Assembly (NCBI GenBank): GCA_017311315.1 | Contig: CM029610.1 | Span: 6,436,387-6,500,386, forward strand | DNA from: Dendrocalamus latiflorus | Taxonomy: Eukaryota; Streptophyta; Magnoliopsida; Poales; Poaceae | Length of the DNA stretch: 64,000 nt | Reading direction: 5' to 3' | Translations under genes and position numbers: made by a program | The notes under the pieces: generated by a model | What the model saw: only the letters and a program-made list of their open reading frames with translations | Told to the model about the DNA's origin: nothing | Databases searched by the model: none | Part shown: one piece after another, positions 34,177 to 45,500 of the stretch | Numbering within the stretch: the first letter of the stretch is position 1 | Layout: each line of letters opens with the position of its first letter

Positions 34177-35393
34177 GTATCTGCGTCGACGTTGAAGACG
34201 GCAGCTCTATACAATTGCACCAGCATACACTCAAGGAGAGGAAGCGATCTCAACCCTGTTGACTATTACCTCCTATCAGGGGAACGATTGAAACATTGCG
34301 TACGTAACAAGGGAAACTGCATACTAATGAAATCTTAATCCACGCAGAAAATCCCGGCAAAAGGATACCTTCCGTACTAGCGATTTGTTACTTAAACGAA
34401 CAGATTTAATATCCATCTACTGTGTGCCCGCTTGAAAAATGAATCTTCGTTTTTTTTTCATAATCAATTTTTACTACATCACATCCATAACTGAGAAACA
34501 TCCTCTCTGAAAAAACAAAGTCCTGTTTCAGTTTCAGGTATGTACATATTTTCATATGTACAAATCTCGATGGAAAATCATGCCATTTGATTCCACAAAT
34601 TTAGTTCCATTCTTTTTACACCCTTATTTTACAATCCTTTTTTATACTTGTTCTGATAAGGCAAAGCTTACTTGTCCTACACATACTCCTGTTTTGCCAT
34701 CATGTCTACCATTCTTTTTTCATACGAACATACAACGATGGAACATCCTGCCATTTGCTTACAGAAATTTAGTTCCATTCATTTTATACCCGTAATTTAC
34801 AATACTTTACGATAATTGTTGTTATACATCAAAGCTCACCTATCCTACACATACTCCTGTTTTGTTTATTTAATCAAATCGTTTCCCGTACGTACATATA
34901 ACAAATTGATTTCATTCCATTTTGGTTTCATAATATTTGGAGCAGAATACACATACCTCCAATCATGACATAATATTTAGTTTCAGATCATACGTATTAG
35001 CACGCATACTTCCATGTTCACAAAAAACTCATACTCATACTCCAATTTTCAAATATAACACATACTACCTGAACACTTTATGCAAAACACAGTTGGATTT
35101 TGTCCGCCAGAATACTTGTTCGGTATTACCAAGTATTACGTATACCACGCTGCCACTTTTTCAAAAAAACATACTTACTACATGAATGGCCTGCATGTAC
35201 ACGCTGCCGAGAGTTCAGGAAAGGAAACGGCGCCGTTTATTCTATACCATTATTAGGTGAGATGTTTAGGTGGATATACTGGTGATGATTAGCGGGTTTC
35301 TTACCCAATAGCCCGATCTGGTTGTGGGATTCCGAGGTAGATGAAGGGTGGATACAATGGGAGTAACTACACCTGGGAGTAGAAAAAAGGCTT

Positions 35394-35395
<2 letters not shown>
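34177..35395. other. Right arm of the FAR1-type MULE
   Basis: AT-rich non-coding sequence. Two imperfect copies of a unit of about 178 bp (about 34560-34735 and 34738-34900) share CATGCCATTTG, AAATTTAGTTCCATTC and TCCTACACATACTCCTGTTTTG. The terminus with GGGAGTAACTACACCTGGGAG lies at 35359-35379. Confidence 0.6.

Positions 35396-35480
<85 letters not shown>
35396..35480. repeat. (TA)n microsatellite shared by two insertions
   Basis: About 42 TA dinucleotides. It is both the right flank of the FAR1-type MULE and the left flank of the MITE at 35481-35852. Confidence 0.95.
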
Positions 35481-35484
<4 letters not shown>

Positions 35485-35850
35485 ATTACATAATGCACCA
35501 TGGTGCCTAGGCACCAACATCCGATACACGTGTATGATTGATAATTTTTTTGAGTTTGGGTATGAAAATGTTTTATACCCTTGATATATTTATGGTAAGT
35601 TAGTTTTGAACTCAGTTCAAACTAGTTTGAACTACTTTTGAGTTCAATGCAACTACAGTGAGTATATACCATAAAAATAGTTCAAACTAATTAAACTGAA
35701 GTTGAATTTAAATTTTTTTCGGAGTTTGATATCTCAAATATACTTTTTTATGGGTATATGAAGATACCCACATCAAACGTTGCGAATCTCGAAGCAAATC
35801 AACGGGTATTGATATTGGTGCCTAGGCACCATGGTGCATGAAACACTTGT

Positions 35851-35852
<2 letters not shown>
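35481..35852. mobile_element. TA-microsatellite-flanked MITE with palindromic TIRs
   Basis: About 372 bp with a TIR core at 35492-35516 and its inverse at 35816-35840. Each TIR contains two overlapping perfect palindromes, GCACCATGGTGC and GGTGCCTAGGCACC. Both sides are (TA)n. No coding capacity. The TIR differs from that of the adjacent FAR1-type MULE, so it is a different family with the same target preference. Confidence 0.8.
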
Positions 35853-35935
<83 letters not shown>

Positions 35936-35993
35936 ATATATCTATATATCTATATATATATATATATATCTATATATATATATATACTTTATC
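35853..35993. repeat. (TA)n microsatellite with TATC variants
   Basis: A TA array with several TATATC interruptions toward its right end. Confidence 0.95.
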
Positions 35994-36119
35994 AGTTTTA
36001 CTATTGCACAGACGACTGAAATTTTTTTTATGTTTCAGTCACCTAAAATTGCACTCTCAATGAACTAAAATTGTAGCCTCCCTAAAAAAAATAGCTGCAA
36101 CTTTAGATGATTCAGAGTG

Positions 36120-36128
36120 CAACTTCAG
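36120..36128. repeat. 9-bp target duplication of the mudrA MULE, left copy
   Basis: CAACTTCAG, repeated exactly at 47431-47439, as expected for Mutator-type insertion. Confidence 0.92.
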
Positions 36129-36362
36129 GGAAATTTTTGTACGGATAACCTTTTTTTTTATTTGGAAATACAGAAATATACCCGCGGGAAAATTTTTTAC
36201 AAAAATAGCCTCCAGTCGCCCAATGGGGAGGCGACTAGAGAATTTCGCCCACCCGAAAAGCGACATTTAAAGAATCTGCGAACCGTTGGGCGAATCAGCG
36301 CTGTCGCCCGCACGTTGGGCGACTTAATTTAAGTCGCTGTACGGTTGGGCGACACAGGGGGG
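36129..36362. repeat. Left TIR of the mudrA MULE
   Basis: It includes GTACGGATAACC, the AT-rich ACAGAAATATACCCGCGGG block and repeated GGGCGAC/GTCGCCC motifs. It matches 4140-4400 and, inverted, the 41941-42002 plus 47254-47430 end. Confidence 0.88.
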
Positions 36363-36429
36363 GTTAAGGCGGCCTGCTCAGCCGGCTCCCACTACCAACC
36401 ACCTTTTTCACTCATTCAGCAAACACATT

Positions 36430-36839
36430 CAGCGCACAGAGAAGAGGAAGAAGGAAAAGAAACAAGGGGGAGAAGAGAGGAAGGAGGGGAAGAAGAGGAG
36501 AAGGAGAGGAAGGAGGGGAAGAGGAGAAGGAGAGGAGTATGTGAGGGAGGAAGGAGAAGTAGAAGCTATTCCATCAATTTGGATCCAGGTATTTTTTTTG
36601 GATTATGTTGTATTTGCATTATTATTTATATGAAATGTTGGTGTTAATAAAAATTATAGATGTAGAATAATTAGTACCGTGTTAGTATGAAAATATTATT
36701 GTAGAAAAGGTTTGGTATGCAATTTGTAGTATGGTAGTATAGAAATTTTAACAAAGTTTGTGGTATAGGAAGTTTAGTATTGTGCGATATTATTTGACAT
36801 GTCGCAAAATCGAAATATATATGCAGGCCGACATCATCA
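36430..36839 (+). promoter_or_regulatory. GA-rich leader and leader intron of the mudrA gene
   Basis: A GA-rich tract (36435-36560) is followed by a donor at about 36588 (GATCCAG|GTATTT), an AT-rich intron, and an acceptor at about 36826 (ATATGCAG) shortly before the ATG at 36840. The layout is the same as in the plant-mobile-domain MULE. Confidence 0.6.
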
Positions 36840-39499
36840 ATGTCCACTACATCGAGAGTGTATTACGGAGCTGGAACCATTCGTGAAGGTCCGAATGGTG
36901 TGGATTTGAGCGATTTTCCGCAAGTCACTCTCGTACTTCCGGATGACGAGAATGCTCGAATGGGAGATGTGCAGCTTTGGCTGACCCGGAGTTTTTCGTT
37001 GAACCCCGAGGTGTACAGCGTCGTCGTGCAAGGGCTTTGGAGCTGGTCTCCCACGGACATCAGATGGGAGTTGAAGACATTGGTGCTCTCTGCCACATGG
37101 AAGGGCTTTGTGCTAGGGTGCCGGCGTCGTGGATACGAGTGTGTGCTGCTTGTGCAACCGTGCTCAGTACAAGCAGCTGAGGAAGCTCGTGCAACAGCCG
37201 TTGTTGTGGGAGGTGCTAGTAGCTCGGGCGGGCCGCATGTTGGCGGACATGATGAAGTTGCTCGTCATGAAGCCGATGCGGTACATGAAGGAGAATTACA
37301 GTCGTCAAGCCATAGAGAGCCAACTGGGCAAGCCGATGAAGGAGAGTTAATGAGTACATTGTGCAGCAGATGGACTCTGATGACGAGAGGGCATGGGATG
37401 AAGAGAAAGCTGTAGAGGACGACAACGAGGACAGTTCCGATGAGGATGAAGTTCCTATCCCCCAGGAATGGAACCGGTTTAATGCGGAGGGTCTTTCCGC
37501 ACATGATGAGCATGAATCACAATGGGAGTACCATGGGACAGAGGTTCGGTTGCATGCTATGTTTGCTGACAAGGAAGCGCTGCAGGATGCCATCAAGCTT
37601 TGGGCCCTTTCAATGCAGCGGACATTTCGCGTCGTCAAATCAAGCCAGGAGCAGTACACTGTGAAGTGCGAGCAGACTGGTTGCCCTTGGCGGGTGCACG
37701 CCCGTAAACCTAAGTATGAGACTCATTGGATTGTGTCCAAGGTTGAGCCGCACTCCTGCATTCTAAACACTGTCTTGGCGAGACATCGTAACCTGACGTC
37801 CGGATTTATAGCCAATCTCATGTATGGGGAGATAGTGCAGAAGAAGGACATGGCAGCCACACATATTGTGGTAGCTATTGAAAATAAATTCAAGTATAAG
37901 ATTAGCTACGCGAAGGCGTGGTGTGCCAAGCAGAAGGCGTTGGAAAAACGTTTTGGCACTTTCGAGGCGGCGTACGACAACCTTCCTCGTATGCTGAATG
38001 TCCTGCAGGAAAGGAACCCAGGCACGTACATCGCCCTCCACGAGAAGCCGTCCATAAGTCCGCCAGGGTATGCGGTGTTGCAGAGAGCAATGTTTGCATT
38101 TGGTGCTAGCATCGAAGCATTCAGGCACATGCTGCCAGTGATCTCAATTGACGGGACCTTCTTGACAGGCAAATACAAGGGGCAGATCCTGACGGCCATA
38201 GGCGTTGACGGTAACAATCAAATATTGCCGCTGGCCATTGCATTTGTGGAGAGTGAGAATTACGAGAGCTGGCTGTGGTTTCTCAGACATGTGAGGGCTG
38301 GAGTTGTAGCCACTCGGCCTGGTGTGTGCGTAATCCATGATCGCCACGCCGGTATTATCAGGGCAATAAGAAAACTTCAAGAAGACCCCGAGGAGCCCTT
38401 TCCTTGGCCGGACATGAGGAACCGGTGGTGCAGTCGTCACTTAGCGGCAAACTTTTTCAAGCAATTCCCTAAACAATCTTTGATGAAGCTATTCAAGAGG
38501 CTGGCTAGGTAGAACCAACAGAGGAAATTTGATGCTTTGTGGAGGTTGTTGGATGAGCACACTAGGAAGAACGTCGAAGAGAGGAGCAAGGAGCCGGTCA
38601 CTCCTGGGGCGGCACAACCACAATGCTTGCCGCCAATCGATGCGCCTAACCCAATTGGTCCAAGAAGAAGGAGCTCACGAAACATCAGGTGCTTCGCGCA
38701 GTGGATCGAGGGGGAACCGTTGGAGAAGTGGTCGCTGTTGCACGACACGGATGGCGCAAGGTACGGAATAATGACAACTAAGCTTGTCGAGGTGTACAAT
38801 TGGGTTCTAAGGGGTCTCCGTTCTCAGCCCCTTGTCGCCATCGTGGAAGGTGTTCTTCACAGCACAATCCGGTACTTCAGGGAGAGGCACGCGAGTGCCG
38901 CACTTCATGTGGCCAATCCCGGAGCTCTGTATTCGGCAAAAATTACTGCTTACATGGAGATGAAGGCACAAAAGGGTCAGTTGCACACAGTGCAGGTCAT
39001 GGGCAACAGGGAGCATCGTTTTGAGGTGATACTTCGTGATAGAGCCGGATTTGGGACGACTCGTTCACTTGTTACCCACGAGGTATGTCTTGCAGATCAT
39101 GGAAATGAACTTAGCTGCACGTGCAACAAGCTTAAGTTGTTACACAAACCATGCTCTCATGTCCTTGCTGCATGCGGGACCGTGGGTATGGATCCTTCGA
39201 ACTTCATGTCCGAGTTCTTCTTTAAGGGGAGGGTACTGCAGGCTTGGTGTGGGGAGCTCCGAGGGTTCAGGGTGGTGGGAAACTTTGCCACTGTGGACAT
39301 TGCATCGAGGACCTGGGTTCCGGATATTAACATGTTGAAGGGTGGGAAGGGCAGCGACAGAGCCGACGTATTAGGAATGACATGGATGAATCACAAGCTG
39401 GAACATCGGGTGCACGTTGTGGTCGATGCGGTCAGGAGGGGCACACAGCTAGACGATGCAATGCATGTCCTGATCAGTAGTTACATGACTTTTCTGTAA
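36840..39499 (+). pseudogene. mudrA-like MULE transposase, frameshift and TAG
   Basis: The first block (36840 to about 37349) is a family-typical N-terminal region, then acidic sequence. A one-base deletion near 37350 shifts the frame before EYIVQQMDSDDERAWD. The second block carries the MuDR DNA-binding region (GTEVRLHAMFADKEALQDAI, CEQTGCPWRVHARK). The MULE catalytic domain follows, with ISIDGTFLTGKYKGQ (first Asp) and VCVIHDRHAGIIRAI (second Asp), then CSRHLAANFFKQF. A TAG at 38510-38512 after LFKRLAR interrupts the frame, which continues as NQQRKFDALWRLLDEH. The C-terminal SWIM finger is intact (CTCNKLKLLHKPCSHVLAACG), and the stop is at 39497-39499. With two lesions the gene is not expected to make full-length transposase; otherwise the length is normal for the family. 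Confidence 0.9.
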
Positions 39500-39704
39500 T
39501 GTACTTGGTTATGTACTTATTTAGTACATGTATTTGCTGTTTGTTAAAATGAGATACTTTTGTGGCTCGTGCACAAGACAATCAATTCATGACATGCTTA
39601 ACAACATTGCGCATTATTTCGATCGACCCTCGTACATACTACGGTACAACCATACACATCGTTGCTTATATGCCAAATGAGCCTCGTGGCACCCACATGG
39701 AGAA

Positions 39705-40269
39705 CTACTGAAGTGGACGCCTCGGACGGGGCTGGCCATCGTGGTAGTGGCACGCACATTTGCAACTTGGGTTTGCACAGCAACATGTCGGATCGTACGA
39801 GCTTCCTATGTTGACAACCTCCTCGTTTCCCCTCTCGCGTTGCATCTGTTGGCGGAGCTCATTGTTCTCCTCATTGAGAGTCTCCATTCGGTACTCCAAG
39901 TCCATTATTCGGTCCCATAAAGTACCCACATAACGGTCAATATACCGTTCATGAGGAGGGTCGATCCAGCGGGAGAAGTCGCATTTCGCCATCTGCGAAA
40001 AAGGACAGTAAACATGGAGGGTCCATAAGCAATAAAAAAAATGTACTATTAGTAATTTGTATCCCAGAGCGTGGGCATCGGAAGAAACGGCGCCCGCCAT
40101 CGTTCGGCCCTTCCAGGACCTGCACGACCACGTACTCATTGTGTCTGCATTTCGGCCACGCACGCAGGCTTGGTATCAAGCGGTACTGTGGACCGAACAT
40201 CTCCCTCCTTTCCAAGGGAAGGTCTTCCTTCGGTGACCCATATCCGACTGGCCCCTCATCTTCCGCCAT
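39705..40269 (-). CDS. GRF-type zinc finger / coiled-coil small protein
   Basis: Exon 1 starts at ATG 40269 (MAEDEGPVGYGSPKEDLP) and encodes CRHNEYVVVQVLEGPN and GRRFFRCP, the first half of a GRF zinc finger. Exon 2 begins near 39993 and encodes MAKCDFSRWIDPPHERY, the second half (C-x-F-x-x-W-x-D). A coiled coil (MDLEYRMETLNEENNELRQQMQRERG) and a cysteine-rich tail CCCANPSCKCACHYH follow, ending at 39705. The intron acceptor is clear (TTTTCGCAG). The donor position after RCPRSG reads AT rather than GT, possibly a mutated site, so splicing may be impaired. GRF fingers bind single-stranded nucleic acid in other proteins; a role for this one in transposition is unknown. It lies inside the MULE, in divergent orientation to the next gene. 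Confidence 0.7.
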
Positions 40270-40918
40270 GGTATGTTCCACCACGAAATATAAGGTACTT
40301 CTTTGTTCGATTTACAGGGTTTTCTGGCTACAACTTTATGGGACCTTAACCGGGCTATTTATATCGAACGGCGGGACAAAAAAGGGCTGCTTTGCCCATA
40401 GACATGACAAAAGCGCTCAGCTTTACTCGGTGAGATAACAACACATGCCAGCTTTACGCAGTGATATGACAAAACGGGGCAGCTTTGCTCAGTCAGATTA
40501 CAACACATGCCAGCTAAACTGCCTACATAAAGGCTACGATCTTAAAATCCTTCATAGGGACATTTATTGCTACACTGGAGTCCTGAGGATAACCCAGGCC
40601 TATCGCTACACAAACCAACAAAATAGGGGCGTAGGCTGTAGCCTTTACAGTGAGTGTTCACGTCATAGGCATGTATCCTTTCCAGTGAGTTTTCATGTCA
40701 CCTTAGCTTGTTGTTTCAGAAATACAGGCTACAGGCTCTGAAAAGCCTACATAGGGACATTTATTGCTAAACTGGAATCCTGAAAAAGCGAAAAGATTCG
40801 TACGACCTCCTCTCCATGGACTATGCCCACTGCACCAGATAACTTGCCTACATAAAGGCCTCCTATGTCTTCCATACCACATCTCCTCCTCAAGCCTTCA
40901 CAATACTACTACACAACA
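40270..40918. promoter_or_regulatory. Shared intergenic region between divergent GRF genes
   Basis: 649 bp separate the two start codons. It contains degenerate repeats of CAGCTTT..C..GTGAGATA-ACAACACATGCCAG type (about 40390-40520) and a duplicated CCTACATAAAGGC / ACATTTATTGCTA pair (about 40520-40860). It probably works as a bidirectional promoter. The TATA boxes are not certain. Confidence 0.45.
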
Positions 40919-41528
40919 ATGTCTTCCTGGAGGTCCGACTCATTTGGAGTGCCGGAATGGCATGAGCGCCCGAAGTGCCATTGCGGCTTTAGGACGATGT
41001 TGGGAGTCTAGACGGATCGAGTACAACGAGCCAAATACGGCCGTAGGTTCTTCAAGTGTCCAGACCTGGATGACGACTTCGTGGTAACGACAACAACTAA
41101 ATCATTTGTTTCTCGTTATCGTTTTTCAACTTGATCCATGACATCTACCACGCCACACATAGGCTTGCACGTTCATCGAATGGGTGGATCGGGTGCCGCC
41201 GGCATGGCCACAGAACCGGGCAGTGGAGGTGGAAAACAAAGGACAATACTTTGTCAAGATGACTCAGGCTCACGAGGTGGAACGACAGATGCGGCTTGAG
41301 CAACAGCGCCGCGTGAGGGTGGACCAAATCCGTCTGAAGGGCAAGGAGGATGAGCTGCAAAGGAGGCGGGAGCAGTTAAGTCTGCGTGAAGCAGCCATCA
41401 AGCGTCAGGAGGAAGAGCTTCAAGCTCGTGAGGCAGCTCTCAAGACCAAGAGTGACCGGAACAAGGATGCAGCGGAGCCATCTTCAAGGCACGATAACAA
41501 GGGGAAACAACCACGCTACACCGAGTAG
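40919..41528 (+). pseudogene. Second GRF zinc finger / coiled-coil protein, one in-frame TAG
   Basis: Exon 1 is 40919-41083 (MSSWRSDSFGVPEWHERPKC) and exon 2 is 41163-41528, joined at GTG|GTAACG ... CACATAG|GCTTGC, giving 177 codons. The GRF finger is split by the intron as in the neighbouring minus-strand gene: CHCGFRTMLGV and GRRFFKCP in exon 1, CTFIEWVD in exon 2. The remainder is a long charged coiled coil (QAHEVERQMRLEQQRRVRVD, DELQRRREQLSLREAAIKRQ) ending in a basic tail. A TAG at 41009-41011 (codon 31) interrupts the finger; the family context allows Gln there. Function is unknown; as MULE cargo it may be an accessory factor comparable in position to mudrB, though unrelated in sequence. 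Confidence 0.72.
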
Positions 41529-42002
41529 ACCAAATGTAATAGACCCAGCAAGTTTTATTCCCTAAGGCAGTACTGTCGGAGTTGCTCTTAGTCGCATATC
41601 ATGCAATATGTTATGCATGTAATAACAATGTACGCGGCATGTTACTCCCAACTGTATTATGAAGTTTATTTCTATTGACATAAGCTTATTATCTAGCATG
41701 TTCGCATTCAATGATTCAGATAGCAAGTCATACCGGTTCTCTCCGTAAACTATTTCTCAGCAACATTAAAATATCACTTACCACTCTATGTATCTATCGT
41801 TCTACGGTCAATCATTCTTAAAAAAAATTGGAATTTTTTTTGTGCATCTACAACATACAGTGCACATAAACTTTTATTACAACTATACCAGATTTTTTCT
41901 CTATTTCAAACTACAAAATTGCCAAAACTCTACAAATTTCAGGGGGACTGAATGAAGTCGCCCAGCCATTGGGCGACTTATATAAATCGCCCAGTGAGAA
42001 AG
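41529..42002. other. MULE 3' region and interrupted right TIR
   Basis: AT-rich 3' flank of the second GRF gene. From about 41941 the GCGACTT...GTCGCCC TIR motifs begin; they are interrupted at 42002 by the LTR unit and resume at 47254. Confidence 0.7.
41998..42002. repeat. 5-bp target duplication of the LTR unit (GAAAG)
   Basis: GAAAG at 41998-42002 is repeated at 47249-47253. Confidence 0.9.
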
Positions 42003-42457
42003 TGTAACATCCTGAAAAATCGGAAATTTAAAATATGAATTTTTTTTGAATGGTTTCGTAATATATTTTATTTGAGTGAGGATTTTTATGGCCTTTTTCT
42101 GGAATTTTGTTGAGGTTTCAAAAATTTAAGAAGCTCAAAAAAAAGAAACAAACATTAGAAATAACCTAAAAGGAAATGTGCAAATAATAGGAAGATAAAA
42201 TTTCAAATATGAATATGAAAAGATGATCCAGTGTAAGGAGGGAGAAACCTGAGTTAAAATATGAAAACTTATTTTGGATGTAATGATACGAATAGCAATA
42301 AAAGTGAAGGGATGAATTACACACACGTATATATACACATGCCTATGTGTATATACAAATTGCGCAAGAAATAGTTTAGCAAGACAAGAAATAAGTATAT
42401 ATATATATATACATATATGCAAATTTAAAGGAAGCCAGCAAAAATAATATGTAGGAA

Positions 42458-42554
<97 letters not shown>

Positions 42555-45500
42555 GCACATATACATATACACACAAAACGTAAATAACAATAGTAATATA
42601 AACTCTCATTTAATAGTTTAAAAAGAAACTGCTAAAACTACTCATCCTCCCCTTCTCTATTCTTCTCTCATTTACAGGTGGGCCCTAACCCCTTTTTCTC
42701 TCCCCTCTCCATTTTTCCTCTCCCTGCGCACGGGCCCGACGCCCTCCCATCTTTTCTTCCTCCTCCCTTTTCTTTTCCCCTACCTCTTGGCTGTGCTTGC
42801 TCCACGCCGCCTCCTTCCTCGCGTGGCAGCGCCCGCGCCTCTCCTTCCTCCTCATCTTTCTTTCCCCTCTTTTTCTGTTGCTCACTGCTCTGCGTCGCTG
42901 CTCCCTCTCGCTGCCCTCCTCTGCCCTCTGCGCAGCGCCGCTCGTCCCGTCCCCTCCGCGCGGCGCCAGGGCATCATACCAAATCGCCGCGGGATTCCCT
43001 GCTCTGCCCGCCGCCTGCGCCTGCCTCTGCTCTGCCGCTCGCTGACATGACCTAACAAGCCGTCCGGTCCTCAGCCAGCTCCGCCATACCTCATTCGGCT
43101 ATAAGGAGCCCGACGCCCAAATGCTTGCCCTCCATCTCTCAGCCCCGAGCCGAAGCTCACCAGAACCCGCACCACCCGCCGCGCCTCCACGCCGCCCCGG
43201 CCGCTCCGACGAAACTCCGCCTTTCCGACCACTTCTCGACGTTCCCCCACTCCCCACCTTCCTTCCCTCCGGCGTAATCGGAAAACCACGCGCCGAGCTC
43301 GCCGGGGTGCCCCTCCTCGTCTCTGGCCAAAGCCGCCTCCACGGCCGCCGTTACTCCCTCGAGGCTTCTTCGGATGATTCCTCTCGGGAGGAGCATCCTT
43401 GAAGGGTCCCCGAGCCTCCCCGACCGCCGCCGGAGATCCTCCACCACCTCAGTTCACCACCACCGTGAGCCCTTCTGCGCCTCTCCCCGGCCTCCGCCGC
43501 CGGCTCACCTCGGCTCCTCTCCCGCTCAACAAATCCCACGGTAAGCCTCTACCTACCCTTCTCGAGCTCATGCGCCGCCCATTCCTCCGCCCTCTCCACA
43601 CCGGCACCGAGCAGCTTCCCAGCGGCGCCATGGTCTCCGCCGCCGGCCAGCCTCGGACCCTCCCCGGCATGGGCAACCGCACGGTGAGCATCCCACCCTC
43701 TCCCACATGCTCGGCCATGCTCTAATTTTGCTCTTCTTCCTCCCGTCCGACGGTGCCCCGATCCGCCCCCACTTCCGACCGCACACGCCGACGCCGGCCA
43801 CCCTCGGCGCCGCCGCAGCCCCTGGTGACTCCACCAACCTTTTCGTCATCCGCAGGGGAACCCGTTTTGCGGCTCTCCGGCGCCTCCCTGGCCACACCTC
43901 ACCGGCGACGCCATTGGCCAAGCGCCGCCCCAAGCTTCTCTGTCTGGGCGCTGGAACCCCTGCTCATCTGCGTTTCTTCCTTTCGGTAAGTCAGTAGACA
44001 ACATGTACTCGGCTAGCTAACCGAACAGATTTCCCCAGCCGCAGTATTTATAATATTTAGGTTTTTGTTATTTTCCTTATTCTAGCCGAGTCCAGTAGGG
44101 AAGGATTGAGAGAAACAATATGAAAATAAAGCATACAAGGTACAAAGCTTTATTAGGATATACATGAGCTAAAGATATATATACACACACACCCCTAATC
44201 ATGGATTAATTGTTAGATGTTAGTAACTAATGTGCCTTTAATTTTATTTTAAGAGCTCAAATCAAGGCATAGTGAGAAATGCAGGAAAGATGTAGTTAGA
44301 TTCAAGCCCTCATGGAATGATGATTTAGTACATTGCCTATAAAATAAATTCTAAAGCCTTGCACATCGGTAGGATTATAGTACTAACCACTACATGGTGT
44401 AAACCATAGTTATTAATTCTATGTTCGAAAAATTATGGAAATCCTTCTTCGGCTATTACATGACACAGGTTAAATGCCTAGATAAAAGGAAGTCCCAAAG
44501 TAAATAGACATCCAAGCTAAAACTAAAGGGGGGTAAGTTAGATATAAAAACAGGGTTTTAAGTTGAAGATTATCGCTTATTGTAACTAAAATATATACCC
44601 TAGCACTTAACAGGCCGCTAATGAATAAATCACAGAGGTGGGTTTAATCAAAGAGCAGTACCGAAAATAAGACCCTATGTGATAAACTTAGCCTAGATAA
44701 ATAAAATTTAAAAATATAGTTACGCATAATAGTAACTAAAGTAGGGATAAAATCTTAATACCAGACAAATTTCACAACACCTCCAGATCAAAATGACATA
44801 CAGTTACTAAAATATAATAGCCCTACACCATCATACATTAAAATGACCTAACCAATATATGTAGACACTCTAAAGTAAACGTTTAACTATTAACACGAAT
44901 ATTAGGGTCACATAAAATGATACTTAACAAATGTTGTCCGATAACTAAATTAGAAATAAGGCTAAACCTAAAAGTAACTAAAGCATAGATAAAATAATAA
45001 TACCAATAATTAAATCCTAATACTAGATTTAATAAATAATAATGATGAGCATGAAATAACAATATATGGCCCATACAACTGAATCCTAATTCAAGTTGAA
45101 ATAGGCTTAATGGAAACTGAAGCTGCATAAAATGACACCCATAAAATGTTATGCACCTAAATTCTAAAAATAATTCGGTAAGCTACAATGCCCTGAAAAG
45201 TAACGCTCGGGAAAATAATACCCAGTTAGACCTGTATCCTAATTCATAGGTCCATCCTAACTTATGGAACTTCCTTGATAAATACAAAAATAATAAAAGA
45301 GATTATTAATAAAAAGATCAGGTCATCGTATTCTACCACCGGCCTTACCCCAAATCACACAAATCACCCGTTAACTCATAATAAAACTAAATTGAGTTTA
45401 TTTGGATTTATGTGGTTCTTTTGAGTTATTCGTCTTTATTTGTATTCAGTCATTTAGCACGTAATTAGAAATGGGGACACTGAAGAATCAAGGGATCAAG

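Noticed and set aside
42678..44000. Proline/serine/arginine-rich ORFs as a host gene
   Set aside because: They lie inside a unit bounded by TG...CA and a 5-bp duplication, contain no domain, and several frames are open only because of GC content.
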